Origin: Phylloscopus collybita
Lineage: Eukaryota; Chordata; Aves; Passeriformes; Phylloscopidae
Direction: 5' to 3'
Assembly: GCA_027886175.1 (NCBI GenBank)
Contig: JAJNNQ010000004.1
Span: forward strand, 14,027,501-14,091,500
Length of the DNA stretch: 64,000 nucleotides
In this document: positions 50,489 through 62,566 of the stretch, piece after piece
Layout: every line of letters starts with the position of its first letter
How positions within the stretch are numbered: position 1 is the first letter of the stretch
Notes under the pieces: model-generated
What the model was told of the DNA's origin: nothing
Databases searched by the model: none
The model's input: the letters and a program-made list of their open reading frames with translations, nothing else
Position numbers and translations under genes: made by a program

Positions 50489-53400
50489 AGACTAAAGAAT
50501 GTTGCATGTACTGCTTTAGAGAATGCCAAGCATTTGATTGATGTACTTTCTGTGCTTGTATTATGAAATACAAATTTTCAAAACAAAGACTTTTACCATT
50601 GTATTCTAAAGCCCACTAAAATCTAATGAGAAAACAATTACAATTAAGAGAAACAATTCTTATTAAGTTCTTTGAACACTGAGGTTTAGGATGGTGAAAT
50701 AAAAATATGGACAACATGGAACAACTGATCGAAATTAAGCTTTTAGTGCTCCATTATGTCTTTTCGGTAAAAAGCTAGTATACCTCAAAAGAAAATCAGG
50801 TGATTTATATTATTTTATTTTATATTTATATTATTGTGATTTTGGCTGTATAACCCTCAAAATCACAATTCTAAATCTAAACTATGGTTTATAGTGTAGG
50901 TACACATTAGAAGCAGGAGATAAAGTAACACAGCAGCTCAGAGACTATGCAAGTAGAATATTCCTGTTATTGCCCTTCAGCAAAGAAATATGCATTTACC
51001 TTCAGGCTGTTTCCACATTTTGATTTATACAATTTATTTTAATGTAATTTGTTCTGGACTGCTATGTAAATGACAATACTACCCTTAGACAGAGGCCTTG
51101 TGCCTTTCATTGCACAATTCATGTGCTACTCAGTGTCCGCTGTTGAAGCACTGAACTCTGAGACTACTCAACTGCATTGCTGGCAATAGAGAGAGCTACA
51201 ACTGAGTGCACAGGTTTGAAAACCTATATCAGTTGTTGAATACACTTTAAAGGCATCTTAAAATGGAGAAAAAAAGTGCGTCCAATTATTTATGAGCCAT
51301 TTATCTCTGTAATTTTCCATTACTTTTAATTGCCGTTAAATGCTCAGTAGCTTTAAAAATGAAACTTTTGGGCTCAAACAGCAGACTATCCAGCAAATAG
51401 TTTGTTATCCTCCCCTTTTTCTCCTTTAGTTCATGTTTCCTCTGTGCTGTGCTACTTCTTGGCTGCTTTCTTTAGTAACTTTCTTCAGTGCCTTTAGAGC
51501 TCTATAGCCTAGATGCCAAGGGCAAATGACCAGTGAGTGGGATTTAAATTTTAAGTTCTTCAGATTTCCTCTCAGGTGTTATATGATAAATATGGTAAAT
51601 TGTGATCGAAGGCTTTATAATGTACAGTTGCAAAAACAAACAAACCGGAAGTCCTCAACAGATCTTTCCACAATTTTAAAATATATCGTTCTTAAACTGT
51701 GAGCAGTATGGACAAGCAGTCAGATACCTGTAATGTCTTGTCCTGGTTTTTTGACAGCAGACTCAAAATCCTACCTCATTTACCTTTCTTCAGTGTGATC
51801 TGCTGTGATACCAGAAACTGCTTCATTTTGTAAAATTGATAACCATTTTTTTTTCTTTGGGTATGTATCACAATAAAGTGTTCTCTCTTCAATTTAATTC
51901 TGTATCCTCAAAATTTTGTAGCAGTACCAAACAGAAAAAAGAAGTAGTGTATGTCACACTAACTACAAACCTTAATTCTAGCTTGGAGGTGCTCTTAGGG
52001 TTTTTCTAGTTCATCAGCCAATGCTGAGTCAGTGAAGCATGTTATTTCTTCTGCTCTACTCTTGTCACATGCTCATGATGATTGTGAAAAGTTGTCTTCC
52101 TCTTTTTAAATAAATAGGAGAACATTATAAGGAGCAAGTGAGCAGATTATAGGATATATAGTAGGGTTTTATGTCTGTTTGTGGAAACAGCAACACAGAA
52201 TAATAAACAGACCTTGATTTTTGATGCACTGGTTCACAAGCAAAATTTCATATTATGCAATCTAAGAAAAGAAAAGAATGGAATTACCCTCCAATGTGCA
52301 CAAGGATTGGAGACAGAAGACGCCTATGAGATGAAAAACAAAAACCAACCTATCAAAAGAACTAAACTGCAAATTTGTGACTGTCACAGAAGACAGTTTC
52401 AAGATGAGTGTCATCAGTCCCAGCCCACCACAGCCCTATTTCATTCAAGAAAACATAAGCAGAATTTTCTCCTGAATTTGAAGCAAAAAAAAATGATTGT
52501 GGGTAAGGGAGATATTAATGATTAAGTACATATATTAGTCCAGAAAGCCAGGAAAGAACTTGAATATTTTATCTCCTTCTTCTTGCCTTTATTTGGTGAA
52601 CTCTAAAACAAACAAAAGACCCCCATGAAAAAATACTACATGATATTTATGATATCAAACCTGCAAGTGAATTCTTGAAAGAATTTTTTTTTCTGCCACA
52701 TTATAATCCACATAAATAAATATTGTAAAGGTCCTGGAAAGCAGGGAAATTAAAATGGTGAAAATGATTATAATAAAGGGGCAAGGAGCACAGATGTTGA
52801 ATGAGGAAGAAAATCTGATGCCAATTAATATTGGCATTACTATAATCCTACTTTCTCCCCTCACCTAATATGAAGGATTAAAAATATTTCTTTTTCTTTT
52901 TCTTTCACAAAACTGGTTAAGAGGTGTAAAATACATCGTAATCATAACTTGTGCCTGAATTCAACACAAAGAATGTCTACAGGACTAGAAAATATTTTTT
53001 AAGCTTATAATGTGAATATACTGAATGAGGGTCCTCATGCTGACAAGACATGAGATCTATGAATTTTTTTTTTGCTTCTTACAGCAGTTTAAGAGAATGA
53101 TTAAAGTACTGATTCTGCTATGCATACAATAGTTAGTGTGACAGGAGAATATCATTAATATCTCCTAAGATGGCTGTCAAAGGTAGAGCATATGAACTAC
53201 CAAAAATTATTTTCATTCTTATTTTGCTGACCAGTGAATTATGAAAACCAGATATACCACCTCAACTCTTGCATACAATGCTTATGAATCTCTAAAAAAA
53301 TATTGTATAAATATTTTGAAGCTCATCAGCAGGGTAATAGAGTGTTGAATCATCCCTTTATTGAGTCTAGTGTACAACTGTGACATAGAATGCAGACTGC

Positions 53401-53779
53401 TATCTCACTTACCTATTTACAGCTGGTTAGGAAATAAAATGCAACTTCTAAGTCAGATCCTTTTCTGGCTTTCAGAGCCATTATATTAAAGAAATACTCA
53501 AAGCATCAGCTAACACATAAATCAAGTTGACATCAATGAGACATGGAAACATAAATCAGAGTGACATGACTTAAATTACAGTATATATACATGAAACCTT
53601 AGACTGATTGTGATTCTGAAATGGTTTTTTTCTAAATAAGATGAACTAAGGAGACATGACAATACATAAAATTTCAGTAGGCAGGAGACTGGAAGGCACA
53701 TACAGGATATATACCTATGTCTATCTTCTCTTCACAGGTACCTTTTTTTTTTCCTGTTGGCTCATGGCAGCTCCAAATC
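50489..53779. other. 3.3 kb non-coding host DNA
   Basis: No recognised gene or transposon. The 12-bp hairpin at 50833-50869 lies here. A 114-codon hydrophilic open frame (52181-52525) has no recognisable domain and is treated as accidental. Confidence 0.5.
50833..50869. repeat. Perfect 12-bp inverted repeat, 13-nt loop
   Basis: Arms ATTGTGATTTTG (50833-50844) and CAAAATCACAAT (50858-50869) are exact complements. The flanks are very AT-rich. No gene context gives it a function. Confidence 0.88.
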
Positions 53780-54125
53780 TTTGAACCACAGAATGGTTGG
53801 AACTGGAAACGATCTTTAATGTCTAGCCCAACCCCCTTGCAATGAGCAGGGACATCTTCCTGATCAGGAAGGATCCTTATCAGGTTGCTCAGAGCCCTGT
53901 AGAACCTGGCCTTGAATACTTTCAGGAATGGGACATGCATGACCTCTCTAGGCAACCTGTGCCAGTATTTCACCATCCTCATTGAAAAAAGCCTACTTCC
54001 TTATATATAGTCTCCACCTACTCTCATTTAGTTCAAAATTATTACCCCTTGTCCTATCACAACAGGTCCTAAAAGCTTTTTTCCCCACCCTTCTTTTGAG
54101 CCTGTTATAAGTATGAAAGGTCACC
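53780..54125 (-). mobile_element. CR1 LINE 3' region, part 1 (split by nested LTRs)
   Basis: Antisense CR1 3' end starting near 'CACAGAATGGTTGGAACTGG' and running through 'CAGGTTGCTCAGAGCCCTGT', 'CTCTAGGCAACCTGTGCCAG' and 'ACCCCTTGTCCTATCACAAC'. It breaks at 'AAGTATGAAAGGTCACC' (end 54125) and resumes at 55113. It is old and non-coding. Confidence 0.93.
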
Positions 54126-54529
54126 TGTCCTAGGTTACAATGTAAGTGCCCAAAGTCTGTATTCTATCACATTCTATCTTCAGGAGCTGTTGAAACCATG
54201 TGGGCAGTGTTTCCCTTGCCCCCTCCCTCCCGGCTCTCTTCTGTTAATGGGCCATCAATGCCTTGCCCCATGGCTCACAGGTAACGCCCCCTGGGAGCTC
54301 TCTCTGTTTAATGGGCAATCAAGGACCCACTGCACGACTGGTGGAATGATATCAGCCCATTGTGAGATGCCCTGTCCAGGGGGAGGAGCCAAGCATTCCC
54401 ACCTGGATATAATCTGGGATTTGGGACAGCACAGGTGGTCTTGCCCACTGGATTCCCAGATGACAAGTTACCAGGCCTTTCTTCAGGATCACTGCTTCAA
54501 CAAGGCCACTTCATCTGGACTGCTACCAC
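54126..54529 (+). mobile_element. LTR (outer insertion), U3 part
   Basis: Left part of an LTR inserted in CR1. It begins TGTCCTAGG directly after the CR1 bases CACC. It has a TATAA box at 54408-54412 on the plus strand. It is GC-richer than its surroundings. It stops at 54529, where a second LTR interrupts it, and resumes near 54961. The open frame at 54190-54585 is incidental and crosses the junction. Confidence 0.85.
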
Positions 54530-54960
54530 TGTTAGCGTTGGAAACACATAATCATGGAATGTTTATATGCAGGTGCTTTTATTGAGGAGCTCCGGGAGCA
54601 GGGGTACACAGGCAGACCCAAATCTGACTCCGACAGTAATTCACAACACACACATTTTATACCCCTCTGCCACACAGCTACAAATTGATTGGTTACCTTG
54701 GATTGTTCCTAAGCAAAATTTCTTGTAATTTAGCCAAACAGTGATCATATTCGATTCCCCAACCAAAGTCATACTTGATTTAGTTAAAACAGTAACCTTA
54801 GCTACTGCACCTATAGCAAAGCCAACATTCTGTTCTTGAGGCCCGGTTGACCAGCAAGCCCGGGCCTTTCCCTTCCCAACCATTACCTCTCCTAACCACC
54901 ACCCCCTTAGTTACCCACCTGCAGTTCTACAAAAATCATTTTAACCCTATACTATCACCA
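54530..54960 (-). mobile_element. LTR (inner insertion) nested in the outer LTR
   Basis: An LTR in the opposite orientation inside the outer LTR. On the minus strand it has TATAAAA (54655-54661) and, 72-77 nt downstream, AATAAA (54578-54583), then ends ...CGCTAACA at 54530. The right boundary is less sure: ending at 54960 gives CA and a 4-bp flanking repeat CCAC (54526-54529 and 54961-54964), but the area is CCA-rich, so 54957 or 54970 are possible. No internal viral sequence remains. The 80-codon antisense frame inside (54641-54883) is incidental. Confidence 0.82.
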
Positions 54961-55112
54961 CCACCCTAACTAGCAGGGTGTCAGGTTGTATTCTGACTCT
55001 GTCAGTGGTCTGTACTACTGAATTTATTTTACTTTACTTTTTATCCCTCCTCCTATTAAATTGTATTTCTGACTTGGAGTCTCTCACTGGTTTTGCTTTC
55101 AAACCAGTATAC
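54961..55112 (+). mobile_element. LTR (outer insertion), R-U5 part
   Basis: Right part of the outer LTR, with an ATTAAA polyadenylation signal at 55055-55060 and a GT/T-rich stretch after it, consistent with plus orientation and with the TATA box in the left part. The end is ambiguous: CR1 resumes at CACC (55113-55116), matching CACC at 54122-54125, but the last bases are not the usual CA. Confidence 0.8.
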
Positions 55113-55340
55113 CACCATAGGGTCTCCCTAGAACCTTCTCATCTCCTGATGAGAAAGATAACTAATCCCAACTTTCTCACCCTTTCCACAGAGGTGTTTC
55201 ATGCTTCTGATTCTTTTTGTGGCCCTCCTCTAGGCTTGCTGCAACAGGTCTGTGTCTTCCCTGTACTGAGGGCTCTAGAGACAAATAGTCCATTTAGGGT
55301 CTCACCAGTGAAGAGAAGAGGGCTCCTTTGGCTGAATGAT
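55113..55340 (-). mobile_element. CR1 LINE 3' region, part 2
   Basis: CR1 continues in antisense: 'AGGGTCTCCCTAGAACCTTC', 'CCACAGAGGTGTTTCATGC', 'GTGGCCCTCCTCTAGGCTTG', 'CTGTACTGAGGGCTCTAGAG' and 'GGGTCTCACCAGTG' all match the CR1 region coding for the end of ORF2. It joins in register with part 1, so the 990 bases between are insertion. It fades after about 55335. Confidence 0.92.
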
Positions 55341-58300
55341 AAACACATCCATAGGAGCACAGATTTGATAAATTTTTAAAGGAGAACCTGTCACTCACAG
55401 TTTAAATTATAAGAATCTTTTTAAAATCCCTAGAGTTAGATTTAGTTGTACTTTACCTCTCATTTAAAGAGTGAAAATTCTATCAATCTCACTAATGTTA
55501 TATCTACTTACAACAGTGATACTAGCTCAAGTAAAAAAGTCTCAAAAAATCCCCTCCAAAATAAAACCCTCACTCAATAAAACCCCTTGTGGCAATTTGT
55601 GGTTTTCAGTGGCATAATTTTTATTTCATGATTCAGTCTAAACAAAGCATTGTAAGGAACCATTGATACATCTAAAATTGTGGATGTATGTAGGAAAACT
55701 CCTAATGCCTTGGAGTTTTAAAAGGTTTTCTCTTGTAATGTATCACTTTAATGTTGGGAGATCTAATACTTAGAATTATTTTAGTCCAGTGCATAAGTCA
55801 AAGGTAAGAGTGCTCAGAACACTCGGCTTTCAGTGTCATCTTTGTTTCCCTTTAGAGGTAATTAATTTCTGCTCATTTAACAGTGTTGCTGCCCTGCTTA
55901 GTTATATTATAAAATCTCTGGTGTGAAGATTGTCTCTTAGCAGGCTAATTTTCTTTGAAGTTATAAAATTATACAGCAAAATCAGATTTTTGGCCAGGGT
56001 TCTCAATGGTCCAATTCAAATGGTTGGTGTGTGAGTACTAGTTAAAATGTGATTTTAGGAGAACCATGTGTGCAATGGGACTGTGGCCTCATTAATTTTA
56101 TATGTTTGCATAAAAGATGTAATCATGCAGGTGTTCTTTTGCTGCAGCCTGTCTCTTGTAAAAATTTCTAAATTCCACTAATGGTTCATTCACTTAATTC
56201 AACAATTTTTTTGTTCTCAAACACAATTTTGAAAGTGGCATGGAAGAATGTTTTTTTCCAGAATTTGCTTTGTGAACAAGACTATGTATCTTGAAACAAG
56301 TTTATCTACAACAGAGGTGATTTTACTAGATTTAAGACTATGTGTTCTCTTATTCTTTCATTAAAATCAACATGTATTCCCCCTGAAATGCTTTGGTTTT
56401 AGGCAGCCTTCTAAGCTCCAATATCTAGGCAAGGCAGATATTTCTGAAAACTGAGGGAAACAGACAAAATACATGTAAAACAGTATCTCAGATTAGTTTT
56501 TCCTGACAAGGACATCTCATGCTATACAATGCCTTCTGTTTTAAAACTCAGAGTTGGGAAGAGAGTATACGCAGTAAGGATGTAAAGTGACCTAGATAAA
56601 GGTGCACTGCAAGTGTGTTTTATGTTATTTTTTTTAATGTAGAAATTATAATACAGGAAAATAACAAAAAACCCCCAAACCTATTAAAAAGAACATCTGT
56701 CACGTACAAAGCGTGAATTACTTTGTGTAGTGGATAATTCATGTACATAATAAATGTGAGGCTTATCATAATGCTATGCCATCTGGAATCCAGCCATTTC
56801 TACCAGAATGTTTGTTTCCATGTGCTTTTAGTTTTGCTTCACTTTGCACTCTCCTTCCTCAAAGAAATGAATCAAAATTGCACTCTCTAAACTTCAGAAT
56901 GCTGAAAATCAGTAAGGTCTTGCAATATTTGATTGCTGTCCAAATCTAGCCTGTAACCTAAAGGACATCCCAGGTGTCCTGAGGTTTGGTGGAATGTTTA
57001 CTGGGTCATGGGTGTGTGATTGCTGAGAAAAATAGCAGGTACAATATTAAAAGATGCAATTTACTTTGACTTCAGGTTGGTACTTATACAAAGTATAAGC
57101 CTTCACATATCCTTTGAGATTTCTATAAGCTTTGAGTTTTCTGGCACAGAAATTCAGTTGAGCTGGTAAGAGTCATTACGGTCTTCTCTTATTTCCTTGT
57201 AGAAATGAGTACTCACATAAAACCCAAGGTCTTAATGGCATGTTTTTGAAGTGGAAACGGGGCGAATGTATCTTTAGTGATGAAAGTATCTTTACTCTAA
57301 GTTCAACTCTGTCAAATTCAGTTTACCACATTGCAGTTTTTCTGCACATTAATATGACATTGGATGTACAATAAATATAAATCAAATTTAAATGCATAAC
57401 CTTGTGTGAGGAGAGGTAGGAATGTCTGAATACTGATTAAAAGGCTCTGCTGGAAGACTTCTGGTCCTTCTGAGAGTTAAAGTCACAGAATATTAGTGTT
57501 AATTCATGCTACTGATATAAATTCTCCCCAGAATTTAAAACAAAGGAGAGCCATGAATTGCTTGGCCTTCTTTCTTAACTTTTTATCTATTCTTTTTAAA
57601 ACCTACTCGTTTGTACTTTGAGAAGAATGCTCTTCATGTGGTAAGAATATAGCTGGATCTCACCTCATAATAATGTGGAATTACCTGTGTCATTTTTATT
57701 GGCCAGATAATAGTTAGGCAAAAGTTTTTGTTTTCCAGAAATTTTCAAACCATGATCACTTTTAATATGTGGTGCCTTGGTATTTTATATCTAGCTTTTA
57801 TTCTGTTGTATGGTAATAAAAATATAGAAGAGGAATGAAATAATTTTAAATGTGTTTTCAATTGAAATCAAGGTCATAATTCAGACCATAACTCATCTGG
57901 ACTTGCTAATTTGTGTTCTGCTTTTCTATTTAGACATGTCAGATTCTTGACAAATGAACTAGATCATTTACTTTGAGTTTAATTGATCTGCAAATGAGCA
58001 AAAATCCAGCTTCATAACTCACCTTATAAGGGTTATAAAAGTCTTTCCAATTTTTTTTTAATTACATTTTCACTTCATACACTTGTTTTTTTAGTTCACT
58101 CACTCTTATCCCTTTCCCTTTGGACAAGATGCCAACCAGAAAAATGCCAGTTCTTAACCCTTAATGTATTGCCTTTCATGTTGATAATTGGCATGATTGA
58201 ACTCTAACCTCTTCCACAGCTTCTTAGTAACTGCTTTCTCATTAGACTGATAGTAGTTGTGTTCTGTCAATTCATAAAACTCAAGTGCTGGCTAAAAAGG

Positions 58301-61249
58301 GCTTTTCCATTTTACACTTTCTTAATTCCACCAAGTTTCTCCACAAATAACATTATTGTTTTCAGTCCCTAGTGGCAGAGACTGTCTTTAGGCGGTCCAT
58401 TCAACTGTATATTGCTTCCAGTTGTGACCAAATCACCTAATGTGTGATGTTTCATCAATAATATGCACCTTGAATTGTAATCCTTGCTATTAAATTCAGT
58501 AGAACTCTCTGTATAATTTCTCCACAACACTGTTATCTAGTTTGTCTGTCTCTGGGTGAAGAAGGGGCCTCAGCTGATTCCACAACATGTTCCATCTGCT
58601 CTCCTGGAGAAAGCAAATGGCTTCAGACTTGAAGCTTAGCTGTGGTCCAGCTGTCAGCTTCTCCTGCCTGTGGTGTCAGTGCACAGGAGGGTCTTGGCAG
58701 ATCCATCAGTGTTTGCAGTTGTCTCTGTTGCTACCCCATGATTACCAAAATCTATGTGCACTGTGGCTGTATTTAGTAAGCCATTAGAAGGTCAAGCACA
58801 AAACCAACAATTTGATTTCCAGTGTTCCAGTGCCTCAGCCATCTGAGTAATTAAGCTTTATGTTGCCATCACTAATTTAGTAGTGCCAAAATTCACTTAG
58901 ACAGCCTGGACACCCAGGAGTTGTTCTCACAGGAATGACCAAATAGATGACTACAATCCAAGCAGAGTGGAACCCATACATCTGGAACACACAGCTGGGA
59001 TAAATCCAACCTTTGAAAATTACTGAAGTTCTGTTATTGCTCTGTGATTTCTCTTGTCCTAGACAAATACTTGAAGGAAGATTGCAGTTCTATTCATGAT
59101 TATAGTTGATATTGATTCTTGACTTGCTGCATATGTCAAGCTTCCTTCTGTCAGTGTTAAAATATTTTTACAGAAATTATTATTCCACCTCTGTGGGATT
59201 AATTACAATTACTTCAGCAGCAGAAACTTCAGCTCTGAGCTGCTAAATGAATTATTTTGCTAACTCTTTGCTTAATTTAATCTATTTACATTGCAATCAA
59301 GTGACAATGCTTTACACTTCAACATTAATAACATTCCATTAACTTACATATTCAGGCTATATTCTTATTAAAAATACTAGTTATCTGCCCTTTAGGTTTT
59401 TTTGGTTTTTTTTTTTGAATTTATTATTCCTGTATAAGGACTGGAAACTGAGTAAGTAAATGAAGGGGTGGGAAATGGAAAATTACCTAAAGGAGATGAT
59501 TCTTTACAGAAAACATCAGCAAGCTGTGAAATCCCTGTACTTCACCTCTGTTCTGCTACTGGCAAAGCAGCCAGAAGTCCAGCAGCCTGTTTGACTAAAA
59601 CTTGGCTTTCTTCGGAGCACCTCTCCTTCCCTTCTGGTTTCCAGTCCCCTAAAGAACAAGTCCTAAAAGGCAGCATGTGATGCTGCAATCTTTACTTGGC
59701 TTCTGTGTGGTAGTTTGTTGTGAGAACACTTGGTGAGGAGATAGACTCTCTTGATTGAGGTTGTGGCAAGGATAAAGACATGGATGAGACACTTGGCAGA
59801 AAAGTGTACTGCTGTGCTGTGTGCATATGTCATCTTAGGGATGGGCTCAGCACTCCAATCAGCCTCTTCTGAATTTTTTTCCCTAAACTGTTATAGTTGC
59901 TTAGCTGTGTTTAGTATAACTTTTCATTTCTGTGTGCTTTGAACACCTGTATTCAGGCGCAGGTAGATTCACTTGTCTCCGTTAGAGAAAATAGACTCAT
60001 GAATTTGTACTCATACAAACCCATTCCTTAGATACATATTTCTGGCCAATCTCTGTGAAAGAATGTGAGGTTCCGTGTCCCTTATATGTAAAAAATTAAT
60101 TTATTGCTCTTCTTTTCTATCTGTTGCTTTTGTAAATACATTACTGAGAGGATGAAACCAGCTAAAAAGCTTTCTGCATAACTTTTTTTCTGGAATGGAA
60201 ATTTGGAGTGTTTAAAAATAAATTTTTTAGACTCCAAGCCCTGTACAGATGAATATGATTCATAAACAGTGCCTGGCTTCACTTCAGAGGAACTTATGCA
60301 CCCGAGAATAGTCTGAGCTCAGACTACACAATTTACCATGGTAGTATCTAGCTGTGTCTGCAAAACAGCAGACATCACTGATCATCAGTAGTGGGGCTTT
60401 GAGAGGGTAAGATCAGTGCAGGAGCACTGGGACTTGTGTTGCTCTTGTGTATCCTGTGTGTGTAAAACCCAGAGACCTCTAATGAATGTATAAGGCTGTG
60501 CAGATTATTTTTGTGCTACCAAAATTATTGTGCTAATAACTCTCAAACTTTAGGAGGAAATATTTTTCCTGCAGTACTGCTGCTTAGCTGCTATTCTTTG
60601 AGGCCCTTATGCATAATTTTCCTCATTCTCAAATATACACACAGGTTTCTAAACCTTGCCATCCTAAACAAGGTCTTTCCTTTTCTTCATGAAAATATTC
60701 AATAGCAATAAAAATGTTCATAATACAAGCTAAGCAATTTTGCTCATAACTTTCTCTCAGAAAAGGAAGCTCTGTATATCAACAATATCAACTGCTGACT
60801 CATTTCATATAGAAGTAAACTAAACAAATGGTTGGAAATTACTGCTTTGTAAAAATGGTTTTAGCAGTCATCTAAATAAAAGAACATTGCTCTGAGACTT
60901 GTTAATAAAAACCATAATGTTTTTATGTGTAGCTTTGTACAGCTTTGCTCATCTTTCTGAGTAATGGACTTTTTGAGTTAGACTTCTGCCCCTTAATATT
61001 TTGTTCTTTTCAAATTTCTGGACTTTGAACACTCAGGTTGGAGTTTTCTATTGTTTATGGGAAATAGGCTGTTGAACTTCTTGAGCGTCTCATTTATTAC
61101 TGATCTGTTTGTTGCATTGCTAAGCTGAATTTTGAGAACAAAATTATATAGTAGAAAGCTAAAGCTTTTTAAGTGGTTTGGATTCAAATTACATTCATAT
61201 AAGTAATTACAATGAAATAACAGAGTTTTCAATTCTTGATAAAGTAAGG
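55341..61249. other. 5.9 kb non-coding host DNA
   Basis: No exon, RNA gene or confident transposon found. The interval 58540-58790 and the interval 59460-59700 are GC-richer and mixed in composition; I could not identify them. Confidence 0.5.
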
Positions 61250-61504
61250 AAGGGGATCCACTTTGGATTTCAGGAGTCTGGACTTTTTCCTGTTCTGGAC
61301 ACTGGTTCAGATAGTCCCCTGAGAAACAATCCGTAATAACAAAGGGGTCCTGAAAGACTGGACATTAAAAAGGAAATCCTACAGACACAGGAATGTGCTG
61401 TCCCCATGTGCCAAAAGAAGTGCCACTTGGGAAGAAGACTGGACTGGCCGGACAGAACTTCCACATGAACTCAGGAATAAAAAAGAGAGTTTTTGGCCTT
61501 TTCC
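61250..61504 (+). mobile_element. CR1 LINE ORF2 fragment, part 1 (split by an LTR)
   Basis: Sense CR1 ORF2 from the end of the endonuclease domain into the linker. 'GGATCCACTTTGGATTTCAG' fits the 'LDFR' block, and 61430-61492 ('GGGAAGAAGACTGGACTGGC' through 'AAGAGAGTTT') fits the next linker block. Stops and gaps show decay. It is cut by the LTR that follows. Confidence 0.8.
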
Positions 61505-61910
61505 TGGTTCTGGCCAGGATAGGTTTAACTTCTGCAGCAGTTGGGAGGGGCATGACCAGGGCCCCGGGGCTATTCTATACCCCTTCAAGCCATGTGCAGG
61601 GGGTCATATCTTTCTTCTGGCTTGCCAGTATGTGCAGTTGGGTGACACCAGTTTCCACACAATGAGCACACTAATGTGTTTGCCTGTCTTTTTGGTTTTA
61701 CACTTCGGTTTTAGTATTGTTGTCACCGTTCTTATTTCATTGCTGTTTCCAGAAAACTATTATTTCAGCCTGTGATCTTTACCTTTTTGTGTCTTCAATT
61801 CTGGTCTTTATCCCACCACAAGGGGAGGGGAAGAGTGAGCCGGTGGCCAGTGGTCTCTAGTGTTTTCAATGAGATCACCAGATTGGGGGTACCATTCCTA
61901 AACCATGACA
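61505..61910 (-). mobile_element. LTR inserted in CR1 ORF2, antisense
   Basis: The right boundary is clear: it ends CCATGACA at 61910, the reverse of TGTCATGGTTTAGG, a terminus much like that of the LTR at 29.3 kb. CR1 resumes at 61911. The left boundary is estimated from where CR1 stops and a TG occurs (61505), giving about 406 bp. I found no matching target duplication, so the left end may be shifted or deleted. Overlapping open frames of 90 and 126 codons (61393-61665, 61395-61775) span the CR1/LTR junction and are not genes. Confidence 0.75.
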
Positions 61911-62566
61911 GAACTCCAGGCAACTCAGGAATAGTAGAAGGATGTTGTTAGGTCATGGAAAGAGAGCTCAATCTGTCCACTGATATGGAAGATAAAAAAA
62001 GATGTTTTTATAAATAGACCAACAACAAAAGGAGGACCAAGGAAAATCTCCATCCTTTGTTGGATGCAGAAGAGAACATCGTCACCAAGGAAGAGGGAAA
62101 GGCTGAAGTACCTGATTCTTTCTTTGTCTCAATCTTCAACACTAGGAATGGTTATCATGAGAGCAGTGAGTCCTCTTAGTTGGCAGACAGGACTGGGACC
62201 AGACTAGACCCTCTGTAATCCAGGAGAGGTAGGTATTGACCTGCTGGGCTGTTTACACACTCAAAAGTCTCTGGGAGTGAATGGGATTCATCCAAAGGGA
62301 GATGGCAACAGGGCTTGCAAAGCCACCCTCCATAATTTGTCATCAGTCCTGGCTCACTGGGGAGGTCCCAGATGACTGGAGGTTGGCCAATGTGACACCC
62401 ATCCACAGAATAGGCAGAAGAGGATCCAGGGTAGAGGAGGAAGCCAGACCTCAGGGCCCAGGAAGATCAGAGAAAAATCATCTTGAGTGTGATCACAGAG
62501 CACCTATGGGACAGCCAAGGGATCAGGCTTGGGGTTTTTTTCCTGATCTTCTGCAAGTCATTTGAA
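61911..62566 (+). mobile_element. CR1 LINE ORF2 fragment, part 2 (linker and RT start)
   Basis: CR1 ORF2 resumes in sense with 'CAACTCAGGAATAG' and 'GGATGTTGTTAGGTCATGG'. It then passes the 'FYK.INR' region and the 'LLDAE.NIV' region (62060-62090). At 62340-62405 one frame reads 'TGEVPDDWRLANVTPI', the signature at the start of the CR1 reverse-transcriptase domain. The part at 62460-62545 fits the block that follows, with a deletion. The catalytic FADD region is absent, so the copy is truncated and dead. Confidence 0.92.

Noticed and set aside
52181..52525. 114-codon hydrophilic frame
   Set aside because: Charged, Gln/Lys-rich translation without a domain or initiation context; best explained by A-rich DNA.
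54190..54585. 131-codon frame
   Set aside because: It lies in the outer LTR and runs into the inner LTR across an insertion junction.
54978..55379. 133-codon frame
   Set aside because: It runs from LTR sequence into antisense CR1, so it cannot be a real gene.
61395..61775. 126-codon frame
   Set aside because: It spans the CR1/LTR junction and reads the LTR in antisense.
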